From assembly GCF_000420085.1 (NCBI RefSeq), contig NZ_ATUG01000004.1, positions 1 through 52,176 on the forward strand: a stretch of 52,176 bases of DNA. Reading direction: 5' to 3'. Position numbers and translations under genes: made by a program. The stretch is from Desulfospira joergensenii DSM 10085 (GTDB lineage: Bacteria; Desulfobacterota; Desulfobacteria; Desulfobacterales; Desulfobacteraceae). Below are positions 32,886 to 40,553 of this stretch, in pieces. Under the pieces are notes generated by a model. That model saw only the letters and a list, made by a program, of their open reading frames with translations. It did not search any database and was not told where the DNA came from. Position 1 is the first letter of the stretch, and every line of letters begins with the position of its first letter.

Positions 32886-32900
32886 TTGACATTTTGTCAA
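32886..32900. promoter_or_regulatory. TTGACA/TGTCAA palindrome upstream of the resolvase
   Basis: A perfect inverted repeat (six-base arms, TTT spacer) lies 48 bases before the resolvase start and overlaps a possible -35 box. It could be an operator or part of the res site bound by the resolvase. The remaining gap from 32641 holds no gene. Confidence 0.45.
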
Positions 32901-32947
32901 TACCATTCTAAGACCTTTTTTAACATTAATAGCATTGAAAGGTTTTT

Positions 32948-33499
32948 ATGGCTGAGATTGGATATATAAGAGTGTCCACAGTGGGGCAAAATGACGACCG
33001 GCAATTAAGCGGCCAAGCCCTGGATAAAATTTTTAAAGATCAAGTCTCCGGAAAGGCGATCAACCGGCCAGGGCTTGAACAGTGTATAGATTATATTCGG
33101 GAAGGTGACACCCTCCATGTTCATTCGATGGATCGATTGGCTCGGAATCTTAAAGACCTTCAAACCATCGTCGATGATCTAACCGGCCAGGGCGTGGCCG
33201 TTAAATTTTACAAAGAAAATCTTGTTTTCGATAACAAAGCCAATGCAATGAGCAAATTACTTTTGCAAGTCATGGGTGCCTTTGCTGAATTTGAACGGTC
33301 TTTGATCAAAGAGCGTCAACAAGAAGGAATTGCCGCCGCCAAAAAAAATGGTAAGCACCTGGGGCGTGCTCCTGCTCTTGATGATGGACAAAAGGACAAG
33401 GTTAAAGAAATGAAAAAGGACAGAATACCGGTCAAACAAATTGCTGATCATTTTGGTGTGAGCCGACAAACTATTTATAAGGCATTGAACAATACGTGA
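32948..33499 (+). CDS. Serine resolvase (TnpR/ParA-type)
   Basis: The 183-residue recombinase has the full catalytic set: IGYIRVST with Ser10 and Arg8, and SMDRLARN with Arg63 and Arg66. A helix-turn-helix near the end (VKQIADHFGVSRQTIYKAL) binds res DNA. It would resolve plasmid multimers or cointegrates at a site just upstream. It is the intact counterpart of the inactive protein at 3443-3982. It is not adjacent to a transposase, so plasmid multimer resolution is more likely than transposon resolution. Confidence 0.92.
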   Translation: MAEIGYIRVSTVGQNDDRQLSGQALDKIFKDQVSGKAINRPGLEQCIDYIREGDTLHVHSMDRLARNLKDLQTIVDDLTGQGVAVKFYKENLVFDNKANAMSKLLLQVMGAFAEFERSLIKERQQEGIAAAKKNGKHLGRAPALDDGQKDKVKEMKKDRIPVKQIADHFGVSRQTIYKALNNT

Positions 33500-33539
33500 A
33501 AATGGTCATGAATGCCTGGAAAAATATTTGATAAACATC

Positions 33540-33593
33540 TTGATATATACCAAGGAATAAATTATATTATGGTATATAAAATGATATATATCA
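33540..33593 (+). promoter_or_regulatory. Operator-like inverted repeats of vapBC
   Basis: TTGATATATACC (33540-33551) and GGTATATA (33571-33578) form an inverted pair, and TGATATATATCA (33582-33593) is a perfect 12-base palindrome. They lie just upstream of vapB, where a VapBC complex usually binds to autoregulate. Confidence 0.5.
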
Positions 33594-33609
33594 AAAAAGG
33601 GGGGGGGTT

Positions 33610-33843
33610 ATGGAAACAGCTAAGATTTTTTTAAACGGAAGAAGCCAGGCGGTCAGATTGCCTAAAGAGTTTCGATTTGAAGGCACGGAGGTTTTTATCA
33701 AAAAAGAGGGTGACAATGTGATCCTTTCACCTAAACCGGATTCATGGAATGATTTTTTTCTGTCTGGTGAAAAGGCGGACCCTGATTTTATGACGGACCG
33801 GCAGGACACGCCACCGCAGGAAAGGCATATTTTTGATGACTAA
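33610..33843 (+). CDS. vapB: VapB-type antitoxin (AbrB fold)
   Basis: The 77-residue protein starts with the swapped-hairpin DNA-binding domain, METAKIFLNGRSQAVRLPKE, as in VapB/VagC antitoxins, and ends in an acidic, disordered toxin-binding tail. It overlaps vapC by eight bases. It neutralises VapC and, with it, represses its own promoter. A run of G before the start may serve as ribosome binding site. Confidence 0.9.
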   Translation: METAKIFLNGRSQAVRLPKEFRFEGTEVFIKKEGDNVILSPKPDSWNDFFLSGEKADPDFMTDRQDTPPQERHIFDD

Positions 33844-34240
33844 ATATATGCTTGATACGGACATTTGCAGCTACATTATGCGGGAAAAGCCCTTACAGGT
33901 ATTAGAACGGTTTAACACCCTTGAAATGGATCAATTTTGTCTGTCTATTATCAGTTACGCAGAATTTCTTTATGGTATCCAAAGGGCGGCTAATCCATCA
34001 AAGCACCAGGGCCTTGTTGATCAATTTATCGTGCATGTTGATATCCTTTTATGGGACCGGGTTGCTGCCGAGCATTACAGCCAGATCCGGGCGGAATTGG
34101 AAGGGCAGGGAATGACCATCGGTAACATGGATATGATGATAGCCGCCCATGCCAGAAGCCAGGGCATGATCCTGGTCACAAATAATGAAAAGCATTTTAA
34201 GAGAGTTTCCAATTTACTTATTGAAAACTGGACTAAATAG
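33836..34240 (+). CDS. vapC: VapC PIN-domain ribonuclease toxin
   Basis: The 134-residue PIN nuclease has the four acidic residues: LDTDICSY at the start, SYAEFLYG, and MDMMIAAHA late, followed by TNNEKHFKRV. VapC toxins usually cleave tRNA or rRNA. With vapB it forms a type II toxin-antitoxin pair that stabilises the plasmid. ATG at 33836 overlaps vapB; a TTG three bases earlier is possible. Confidence 0.93.
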   Translation: MTKYMLDTDICSYIMREKPLQVLERFNTLEMDQFCLSIISYAEFLYGIQRAANPSKHQGLVDQFIVHVDILLWDRVAAEHYSQIRAELEGQGMTIGNMDMMIAAHARSQGMILVTNNEKHFKRVSNLLIENWTK

Positions 34241-34249
34241 GGAGCGGGA

Positions 34250-34372
34250 ATGAAAATAGGATTAAATAAATTACTGTATGATGATGCTGATCCCCGGTGT
34301 ATGTGTATCGTAAATGTGGCTTGCGGTCAGGTTTATGGTGTCGGTACGTGCTGCCGGCATCGCAATATATAG
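34250..34372 (+). CDS. Possible small cysteine-rich protein (40 aa)
   Basis: A 40-residue frame with a good GGGAGCGGG site ends in CGQVYGVGTCCRHRNI and has five cysteines. It lies ten bases after vapC. Such short frames can arise by chance, so confidence is low; the upstream site and tight spacing are the only support. Confidence 0.3.
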   Translation: MKIGLNKLLYDDADPRCMCIVNVACGQVYGVGTCCRHRNI

Positions 34373-34382
34373 AGGTTTTAAC

Positions 34383-34541
34383 ATGGCTCAATCGGCAGCA
34401 GAGAGAAAACGGAAAGAGCGAGAGCGTAAGGCCGAGCTTGGCCTTGTTCGCCGTGATGTTTGGGCTCACCCGGGCGACTGGCCGGAGATCCGAACACTTG
34501 AGGAAAAACTTAAAAAAAAGCGTGAAAAAGCAAATAAATAA
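34383..34541 (+). CDS. Small highly charged protein (52 aa)
   Basis: The sequence begins MAQSAAERKRKERERKAELG and continues with VWAHPGDWPEIRTLEEKL. This pattern (SAAERKRRERERK...G....V..HP.....I) is seen in small basic phage and plasmid proteins. It is probably helical and nucleic-acid binding. It starts the row of small genes running to 37084. Function unknown. Confidence 0.6.
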   Translation: MAQSAAERKRKERERKAELGLVRRDVWAHPGDWPEIRTLEEKLKKKREKANK

Positions 34542-34605
34542 CTTGACCTGTGACCGGTCACGGTGCTATGAAGAGATATCATTAATCAGAGTCAAGGAGT
34601 TAGAA

Positions 34606-34791
34606 ATGAAAAAGATCAAGAAAAGAATTGAAACCCCAAGAGTGTCTTTTACCGCCCATACTGAGTTTGAAAGCAAAGAAGAAGCAAACGAACACGGTTG
34701 GGGTGCCCACTTCCAACATAATGGATATGTAATCCTTACTAAAGAGAATAGGGTTGGGGCTATTATCGCTGCGGAAAATTGCAATTGGTAA
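34606..34791 (+). CDS. Small hypothetical protein (61 aa)
   Basis: A GGAG site precedes ATG 34606. The protein reads VSFTAHTEFESKEEANEHGW and ends AENCNW. It is soluble-looking and acidic in the middle. The next gene repeats the phrase VSFTARV, so the two may be distantly related small proteins. No family recognised. Confidence 0.5.
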   Translation: MKKIKKRIETPRVSFTAHTEFESKEEANEHGWGAHFQHNGYVILTKENRVGAIIAAENCNW

Positions 34792-34812
34792 TGTGAAAAC
34801 TTTGATACTGCC

Positions 34813-34835
34813 GTCCTGGGGAACTTCCCCAGGAC
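34813..34835. repeat. Intergenic hairpin
   Basis: GTCCTGGGG pairs perfectly with CCCCAGGAC around AACTT between two small genes. No T-tract follows, so it is not a standard terminator. Confidence 0.5.
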
Positions 34836-34859
34836 GAACCAAAATAAAGGATACACGGC

Positions 34860-35117
34860 ATGAAGCCCGATAAGGTTGAGGTTAAAAAAGATTCGGTATC
34901 GTTTACAGCCAGAGTTAGCAGTCGTGGGATTTCGTGTAACTTTGAAGATGTAGAAATAGGGCAAATGTTTGAAAATAGGACAGGCGATATTATAGCCACC
35001 AAAACGGGAAATAACACAGCTTTTATTTATACCAGTTTAAGAACCCGGAGGATAAAACCTTATCTGCCGGTTACTCTTATTGCTCACATTAAGTTTGAAT
35101 ATACTGAACCAAAATAA
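34860..35117 (+). CDS. Small hypothetical protein (85 aa)
   Basis: The protein starts KPDKVEVKKDSVSFTARVS and shows beta-strand periodicity. It lies before a membrane-protein gene and is separated from it by ten bases with the recurring AAAATAAAGG site. No motif or family is recognised. Confidence 0.5.
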   Translation: MKPDKVEVKKDSVSFTARVSSRGISCNFEDVEIGQMFENRTGDIIATKTGNNTAFIYTSLRTRRIKPYLPVTLIAHIKFEYTEPK

Positions 35118-35127
35118 AGGAAAGTTT

Positions 35128-35541
35128 ATGTCTGAGCCAGCTAAAGAGGAAACGGAATGTCCTAAATGCCGAGCGCGGAATGATCGAGACTTTAAATGGG
35201 ATGTATTCAAGCATATTGATTCTATTCGTGAAGGCCGCACAAATTTTTTTTTAGTTGCAGAAGCAATGATGATTACAGCATATATGGCTTTAAATCCAAG
35301 TGAAGATTTTTTAAGGGTCACTATTGGGATATTAGGCTTAATATATACAGGGGCGTGGTTTTTTATCTCACTCAGACAGAGCAATAGATTGGATTACATT
35401 GGAAAAGAAGAGCTTTTAAATAGTAGCTTTCTTCTTGGAGTCGTAAAAGCCGGAAAAAGCATACCAGGGAAACATATTATGAATTATGTTTTGCCAGTCT
35501 CGACCTTTGTTTTTTGGATAGTGCTTTTATTCAAGGCTTAA
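35128..35541 (+). CDS. Zinc-ribbon membrane protein (137 aa)
   Basis: A short N-terminal CPKCRA pair suggests half a zinc ribbon. About three membrane segments follow (near residues 42-58, 66-82 and 118-135). I start at ATG 35128, preceded by AAGGAAAG, rather than upstream. Function unknown; it belongs to a set of short membrane genes between vapC and oriT. Confidence 0.6.
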   Translation: MSEPAKEETECPKCRARNDRDFKWDVFKHIDSIREGRTNFFLVAEAMMITAYMALNPSEDFLRVTIGILGLIYTGAWFFISLRQSNRLDYIGKEELLNSSFLLGVVKAGKSIPGKHIMNYVLPVSTFVFWIVLLFKA

Positions 35542-35576
35542 ATATCAATTTTGAAACGGAATAGGAGAGTATACAG

Positions 35577-35816
35577 ATGGCAAAATATTACGAGGCCCAG
35601 GTTCAATGGCAGGATGGTAGTTCCACCCAAGCACGTTGCGTCGGAAACAATGCTGCTTGGGTCTGTCAATGTGGGGAAGTCCTTTTAGGTCCTCATGAGT
35701 CCATGTATTCAATTGATCCCTGCCCAGGTTGTCAGAAAGCTTTTCGAATAGTCCGTGGTAGCAAGCCGCAGTATGTTGATAGGGTCGAGGAATATAAGTC
35801 AACCGTCATTGAATGA
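35577..35816 (+). CDS. Small zinc-ribbon-like protein (79 aa)
   Basis: The protein contains WVCQCGEVLLGP and DPCPGCQKAF, two CxC/CxxC pairs that together look like a zinc ribbon. The preceding part is a short beta domain. It is soluble. No named family is recognised; zinc binding is inference from the cysteine spacing. Confidence 0.6.
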   Translation: MAKYYEAQVQWQDGSSTQARCVGNNAAWVCQCGEVLLGPHESMYSIDPCPGCQKAFRIVRGSKPQYVDRVEEYKSTVIE

Positions 35817-35850
35817 TACAAAATAGGGGAGATAGGCCCCGGGAGAAGAT

Positions 35851-36345
35851 ATGGAAAAAGCCAAATTAAAAGCTGATAAATGGAATAAAACATTTTGGCC
35901 CGGTGTGCCGATCCTAATAAAAAAATCTGAAAAAGAAGGTGTTGTAAAAACAACTACACTGACCCAGGCTTACACTCTTGAATCTTCTGATTTGGAATTT
36001 TACCCATATATTGACTGTGAAGGCTTTGGGCAGTGTGATTTAGATAGGGTTGAAGTGGATCATACTCTTGATTGTTCGCCCTGGCTAAAATCTCAGAATC
36101 CCAATGGACCAAAAGGTTCAGACAGAGTTTTTGATAAATGGTTTATGTTCACCATTGGGATTATCTTGGCTCTTTTTTCAGTAGTCTTAGGTTTTGCCGC
36201 TTTTTTCTTTCCCGGTCATGAATTTGACGGAAAAGACATTCCCCCTGTGATTGCATCCGGGGGGGCGGCAATCTTTATTATTTATTCCGAATTAAATCGA
36301 AAGAATAACCGCCCTGGGGGATCTGCCCAGGATGAAACAAAATAG
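35851..36345 (+). CDS. Membrane protein (164 aa)
   Basis: An N-terminal soluble domain with WPGVPILIKK and a beta-rich middle (YIDCEGFGQCDLDRVEVDH) is followed by two membrane segments (about 103-125 and 132-150). The C-terminus is polar. Function unknown. It is 35 bases after the zinc-ribbon gene and 10 bases before the next small membrane gene. Confidence 0.55.
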   Translation: MEKAKLKADKWNKTFWPGVPILIKKSEKEGVVKTTTLTQAYTLESSDLEFYPYIDCEGFGQCDLDRVEVDHTLDCSPWLKSQNPNGPKGSDRVFDKWFMFTIGIILALFSVVLGFAAFFFPGHEFDGKDIPPVIASGGAAIFIIYSELNRKNNRPGGSAQDETK

Positions 36346-36355
36346 GGGAGTGGGC

Positions 36356-36583
36356 ATGAAAGCTTTTCTAAAGCTTATCGGTATCCTGACCGTTGCTTTC
36401 GGTGGGGCTGCTCTTTATGTAAAAATGGCAATTTTTACCTCTGGCTTCCTTATAAAGAAGATTGGAGTACAAGTAGACTTCCATTTTTTTGTTCATGGAG
36501 TTGTTATTTTGATATTCATTTTTTTGTTTTTTGCAATCAGTTTTTATCTGATCAAAATTAAACCACGCAACTCGACCGATTAA
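36356..36583 (+). CDS. Small two-span membrane protein (75 aa)
   Basis: Nearly the whole 75-residue sequence is hydrophobic, with two membrane segments (about 4-30 and 42-66). A GGGGAG site supports ATG 36356. It could be a holin-like or entry-exclusion-type protein, but nothing specific points to either. Confidence 0.55.
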   Translation: MKAFLKLIGILTVAFGGAALYVKMAIFTSGFLIKKIGVQVDFHFFVHGVVILIFIFLFFAISFYLIKIKPRNSTD

Positions 36584-36604
36584 AATAGAGTAGGAGAGAT
36601 TATT

Positions 36605-37084
36605 ATGGAATTTCTGTTTGTTTTAATGATAACCCTTTGGGTTTGTATTATTTACGGGGCTTATTTGACGTGTAAAACGCTGATGCTATTAATGGAGTAT
36701 GAACGGCAAAAATTGAATTTTCGAAAACCGAAAAGCCGAATAGGATATCGAACGGGTTTGACTGGACTAATAGCCTCTTTTTTTTATGTGTTGCCTCCTT
36801 TTTTCTTGCCAGGTCCGGCCAAAGATAACCAATGGTTGATTATAGGATTTGTTTTTTTAGGAACGATTATTTTTACGGTCGAGGCTTTTAGAGTTACAAA
36901 ATTTGAAGAAATGGACTATGGGGATTGCAGCGATCCCGCTGCCGGTCCCTTTCCGGCTCCATATTCATTCGGTTCCAGGGCGATGCCCTGGAACTTCCCT
37001 CCAGTGACTTCCCTTCGGCTAACCCTTACGCCGTCCCGCCGTCTGTGTTCCGGTCTATGGACCGGGAAATATTCAATTTTTTAG
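36605..37084 (+). CDS. Membrane protein whose 3' end is overwritten by the dispersed repeat
   Basis: Residues 1-105 look genuine: membrane segments near 5-25, 55-72 and 80-97, with basic loops. From residue 106 (GDCSDPAAGP) onwards the reading frame runs through repeat copy E at 36920-37066, so the last 54 residues are translated repeat. The native C-terminus was probably lost by insertion or recombination, so the gene may be truncated or altered. Confidence 0.5.
   Translation: MEFLFVLMITLWVCIIYGAYLTCKTLMLLMEYERQKLNFRKPKSRIGYRTGLTGLIASFFYVLPPFFLPGPAKDNQWLIIGFVFLGTIIFTVEAFRVTKFEEMDYGDCSDPAAGPFPAPYSFGSRAMPWNFPPVTSLRLTLTPSRRLCSGLWTGKYSIF
36920..37066 (+). repeat. Dispersed repeat, partial copy E
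   Basis: Matches about 676-810 of copy A, from GGGATTGCAGCG to the CCGGTCTA region, then diverges. It begins within the reading frame of the membrane gene at 36605 and lacks the hairpin and leader parts. Confidence 0.85.
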
Positions 37085-37176
37085 AGATCTGACGTAGCCT
37101 TGCCGCCCATGGCGGTCAGCTCCCCGGGAGATCCCGGGGGAGAGCTGACACCACCAGGGCCGACGATGACGGCCAT

Positions 37177-37515
37177 CTAACAGTAAATTCTTTGTATTCC
37201 TTTAAACTTAACTACCAGGGGTTTTAAATCCTTTACAGCCCTGGGAATAAAATTTTTATTCCAGTGAATTTCCGTTACTTTTGAAAGTTCTTCCAGTTCC
37301 GGAAGAGTAAAATAACCCCATCGGGCATTTTTAAAGTCATTCCGGAAAACCATCATTCCATAAAAATTTTGCCAGGCCGGATTATACTCGCAGATAAACC
37401 AATCTGCTTGAAATGAGAATAAATGAAGCTGGATCAGTCTATTTTTGAATGGTGTTTCTTCATTCGTAAACAAATCCGGGAGATCGGCCAGGGTGTCAGC
37501 AGAGAATTCAATCAT
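37177..37515 (-). CDS. DUF2958-type protein, paralogue 2
   Basis: The 112-residue protein shares with the gene at 25342 the order LPDLF, WFICEYNP, FYGMMVFRNDF, WGYFTLPEL and NKNFIPR. It lies on the opposite strand and is preceded by an inverted, diverged copy of the dispersed repeat, including the TCAGGTTT hairpin, but the GGGTAG hairpin is not recognisable there. It is the gene nearest oriT on the predicted leading side. Confidence 0.78.
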   Translation of the reverse strand: MIEFSADTLADLPDLFTNEETPFKNRLIQLHLFSFQADWFICEYNPAWQNFYGMMVFRNDFKNARWGYFTLPELEELSKVTEIHWNKNFIPRAVKDLKPLVVKFKGIQRIYC

Positions 37516-37544
37516 AATTTTATCCTTTCATCTTGGGTTAAATC

Positions 37545-37745
37545 AAAAACCTGTTTCTTCAGGTTTCTAAAACCTGAAAAAAAAGCCCTTTATTAGTTTA
37601 AATTTTGATTTCCCCCTGCCTGAACCCATCTAAAAAACAAATTGAAAGAGAAAGGGACAGCAATAGAAAAACCCTGAAAAGGGCGGGAATATTTTTTTAT
37701 CTCCGATCAAAAAATATTTTTTTCTGTTGTGGCCCTGGAACGTCA
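37545..37745 (-). repeat. Dispersed repeat, diverged inverted copy F
   Basis: On the minus strand this shows the AAAAAATATTT hairpin (near 37690-37725), CCCGCC, an AATTTAAACT stretch, TAAAGGGCTTTTTT and the TCAGGTTT/AAACCTGA hairpin in the same order as copies A-C. Sequence between these marks has diverged. It lies upstream of the DUF2958 gene, as copy B does for its paralogue. Confidence 0.7.
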
Positions 37746-37835
37746 ATTATTATGGATGGGCCGAAGGCAGAATTTATTAAAACGACCAAATCTCTCTTTT
37801 CCCGGGAACCCGTGGAAAATACCGTGGTTTAAGGC

Positions 37836-37926
37836 TGTTCCAGTTTGAAAATGGAGTGTTCCGGCTTTAGAATGGAGTGTTCCAGTTGATTTTTAAAGTG
37901 TTCCAAGCTAATAAAAAGGTTGTTCC
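37836..37926 (+). repeat. Five TGTTCC direct repeats at 21-22 bp spacing
   Basis: TGTTCC starts at 37836, 37857, 37878, 37899 and 37921, that is spacings 21, 21, 21 and 22, two turns of DNA. Sequence between the motifs is AT-rich and only partly similar. They lie 170-260 bases to the leading side of the predicted nick, where RP4 has its TraK-binding region. They could bind an accessory transfer protein or be iterons of an origin. Confidence 0.7.
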
Positions 37927-38097
37927 AAAGCGCACCAAATCAGCCGCCGGAAGGCGGAAAGGCCTTTATTTATAAGGGTTTCAAGCCAATTTAAAAGAAT
38001 GGTAGCCGGTTATGACCGGCCCTCCTTTCCAAAAGGAGGTCAAAAATAGCCTACTAACCCACCTGATCAGAATAACAAGGAAGGGTTAATGTCTATT

Positions 38098-38127
38098 GGC
38101 AGGATACGCAAATTGTAAACAATTTGC
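38098..38127 (-). other. oriT: Candidate oriT with IncP-like nick site
   Basis: On the minus strand the sequence TATCCTG|C (38106-38099) matches the RP4-type nick consensus YATCCTG|Y. Just 5' of it is a perfect inverted repeat, nine-base arms GCAAATTGT/ACAATTTGC with a two-base centre (38108-38127), as in RP4 where TraJ binds beside nic. mobC and a MOBP-type relaxase follow on the plus strand. The nick would lie between 38100 and 38099; DNA left of it would enter first. Confidence 0.65.
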
Positions 38128-38245
38128 CAAGTCCTGCTTTTTCTGGTACAATCCGCACCATAAAAAGACCGGGGCAGAGCCCCCCCTTAAAAGGGAACCC
38201 CCAAGAGCATTTTCCCTAAAGGGTCCCATGCTGGAAGGATCAAAT

Positions 38246-38620
38246 ATGCAGGATAAATACACCAAACCGAGAGCCGTTAGGTTAGGCCGACTTGATAACG
38301 CGGTGGAAATTTTTATGAAAGAATCCAGAATGAAATTTCCTGACCTTATCAAAAGGGCTATAGCTGCATATTTGAAGGATAACCGCCCCAAAAATCAATT
38401 CCCTATAAAAGAAGTTATAGCCGAATTGAAAAAACAACGGGCGGATCTGGCCCGGGTGGGGGGCAATCTGAATCAGATTGCTATGTATTTTAATACTACG
38501 GGTATTGTTCATGAAAAAGACCTTGCCGAATGCCATCATGAACTTAAACAACAGTTTGACATCATGATAGATGCATACCGGAAAATTGAAGACATGGTTA
38601 TGGGTGCCCAGGAGATATAA
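38246..38620 (+). CDS. mobC: MobC-like relaxosome accessory protein
   Basis: The 124-residue protein has a ribbon-helix-helix-like N-terminus (RAVRLGRLDNAVEIFMKES) and the MobC signature ADLARVGGNLNQIAMYFN near residues 73-90. Such proteins bind the oriT inverted repeat and help the relaxase to melt the nick region. ATG 38246 has GGAAGGA upstream. The relaxase follows after three bases. Confidence 0.85.
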   Translation: MQDKYTKPRAVRLGRLDNAVEIFMKESRMKFPDLIKRAIAAYLKDNRPKNQFPIKEVIAELKKQRADLARVGGNLNQIAMYFNTTGIVHEKDLAECHHELKQQFDIMIDAYRKIEDMVMGAQEI

Positions 38621-38623
38621 ATC

Positions 38624-40273
38624 ATGGTCGAATCTCGAATATATGAAGATGATTTTAACGGCCCGACATCCAGGGGCGGCGGAAAGGCTAGGTCAATTGG
38701 CCGTCCGTTTTGGTCCGGATTAAATTCCGGATTAAAAACGGGCCTTGGGGGTCGATTTGCGAACCCTGATTATATCCCGGCTTTGTATTCTGCTAAATCT
38801 GAGGCAGTGGTCAAAGTGATCAGCTACAGCCGGGGCCACCGGGTAAAGATCGCCTTGGACTATATCAGTCGGATTGATACGGAGAAAAAGCCGGATGTTG
38901 AATGCGAGGACGAATTTGCCCAAACTGTCAAAGGAGAAAAAGCGGTTTTAAAAGTTTATGACCGCTGGAGACAAGACTTTGACAGGGCCAAACCCGGCTT
39001 ATCCCGAAAAAAGCGGGATGCAGCCCATATCATGCTTTCTAGTGATTGTAAAAACACGGAAGAGAATGCGGCTAAAGTCTTGGCCGCTGCCCGGGAAGCC
39101 ATTGAAAAAGAGATAGGTGAAAAAGGGTTTGAATATGTGGCGGCTCTGCATAAGGATTCAGGAAATCCGCATGTCCATTTTGTCATCAAATGCCATAATA
39201 AATTCAAAGGCCAGCCCAAACTAAGGCTTAATCCGCCTGAAATCTTCCAGATCCGAACCCGGTTTGCTCAAAAAATGACGGAATTGGGACTTGATCATGT
39301 TGCCACGCTCCGGAAGGACCGGCCAAATATCATCGCCATGGTCAACCAGGGCGTTGATCAACTCCAGAAAAATGAAAGGCAGTTTCAACGGGCCATGAGA
39401 AGGGCGGCACCGACTCAGGACGCTTTTTTATATCGTAAAAATGCGTCTAAACTGATTGTCAGGCTCCGGGACCAAGTAAAAAAGAACACTGAGCCCGAAA
39501 CCAAGAAAAGACGGGAGCTTTTAGCGGCCTTGCGTTCTATGGAAAGACAGATTACCAAGAACCGCCCGGGCGCTGAAAAGGAAATTGCAGCCACATTCAG
39601 AAAATACGGTCAGGAATTCGGGCAATTCCGGAAGGCCGTTACCCAGGCCGAAGAATTGCCCCAGGAGAGCAAAAAGAGACAGCAGATAGACACAATTATA
39701 AAGAAGAATCGAAAAGCCTTTGAATCTAAACTTGATATCGCCCGGCAATTTATCAAGGAATCCACGGCACCAGAGCAGACAAAACAAGATTCTCTTTATA
39801 TCTTGGCACAGTATGAAAAAGATATGAAACTGGCTCATGACAAAGGGCGGGTTTCTTCTGAAAACAAGGCTTTCATACAAGAAGCCGCTAAGAGTTCCAG
39901 GTTGGGAGAATTCGGCTATAATATCGGCCTGAAAGATCGCTATTCATCATTAAATGATACCGTAAAGTCTGCCTTGGCCGTTAAAAAGCTGAACCCGGAA
40001 ACAGCCGTGGAAAAACTAAAGAAAAAGAGAGCTTTGGAAAGCCTTTCCACGCAGCTAGCACAACAGGTTTCCGCAGCCAGGGCAGATATGAAAAAAATTG
40101 ATCTTGGCCCGGAGAAGAAAAACCAGGCCTTGGCGGATCTCCGCCAGCTTGAAAAGCGTGTTTTTGCTCAATACCCAACCAGGAAAAGGCCCCAGGTAAG
40201 GCCAAGGGGTAAGGCGGGAAAAGCCGTTTGGGAAGCCAGACTAAAAGCTAATCAAAAACCAAAAACACGATAA
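38624..40273 (+). CDS. mobA: MOBP-type relaxase
   Basis: The 549-residue relaxase nicks oriT and stays covalently bound to the 5' end. The N-terminal domain has a motif I-like tyrosine in IALDYISRI (about residue 85) and the metal-binding histidine motif HKDSGNPHVHFVIK (about 170-183), as in the RP4 TraI group. A long helical, lysine-rich C-terminus (250-549) may contact the coupling protein. GGAGAT precedes the start. Relaxase type agrees with the RP4-like nick site. Confidence 0.92.
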   Translation: MVESRIYEDDFNGPTSRGGGKARSIGRPFWSGLNSGLKTGLGGRFANPDYIPALYSAKSEAVVKVISYSRGHRVKIALDYISRIDTEKKPDVECEDEFAQTVKGEKAVLKVYDRWRQDFDRAKPGLSRKKRDAAHIMLSSDCKNTEENAAKVLAAAREAIEKEIGEKGFEYVAALHKDSGNPHVHFVIKCHNKFKGQPKLRLNPPEIFQIRTRFAQKMTELGLDHVATLRKDRPNIIAMVNQGVDQLQKNERQFQRAMRRAAPTQDAFLYRKNASKLIVRLRDQVKKNTEPETKKRRELLAALRSMERQITKNRPGAEKEIAATFRKYGQEFGQFRKAVTQAEELPQESKKRQQIDTIIKKNRKAFESKLDIARQFIKESTAPEQTKQDSLYILAQYEKDMKLAHDKGRVSSENKAFIQEAAKSSRLGEFGYNIGLKDRYSSLNDTVKSALAVKKLNPETAVEKLKKKRALESLSTQLAQQVSAARADMKKIDLGPEKKNQALADLRQLEKRVFAQYPTRKRPQVRPRGKAGKAVWEARLKANQKPKTR

Positions 40274-40295
40274 ATGAAAGATTCGGAGGGATGAA

Positions 40296-40379
40296 ATGAG
40301 AATCGGGTATGATATGGCAATAAAAAAACTTGTTGAACAACATAAAGAGATGACCGCAGCCGGAGCAGATAAACGTTAA
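40296..40379 (+). CDS. Possible micro-ORF after the relaxase (27 aa)
   Basis: A 27-residue frame with a good GGAGGG site codes MRIGYDMAIKKLVEQHKEM and a short tail. It is very short and could be by chance. The remaining bases to 40480 hold no gene. Confidence 0.25.
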   Translation: MRIGYDMAIKKLVEQHKEMTAAGADKR

Positions 40380-40513
40380 AAAGCAGCAGCCCCGGGAGAA
40401 TACCAAGGGCCGCAGACGGTAAAAATGCGAAGGGTACGAAGCTGCCGACCTCGTACCCTTGCATAAAAGCTGATTCGGTCCCCTATGGACCAGAATCATT
40501 ATATCCCAAAAAA

Positions 40514-40553
40514 GGGCCTTTACCATTCAAAATGTTGGTAAGGGCCTTTTTTT
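40514..40553 (+). terminator. Rho-independent terminator of the mob operon
   Basis: Eleven-base stem (40515-40525 with 40536-40546) followed by seven T; the same element as 417-456. Confidence 0.8.

Noticed and set aside
34250..37084. Integron gene-cassette array
   Set aside because: No integrase and no attC-type folded sites recur between the genes; the intergenic palindrome at 34813 is unique.
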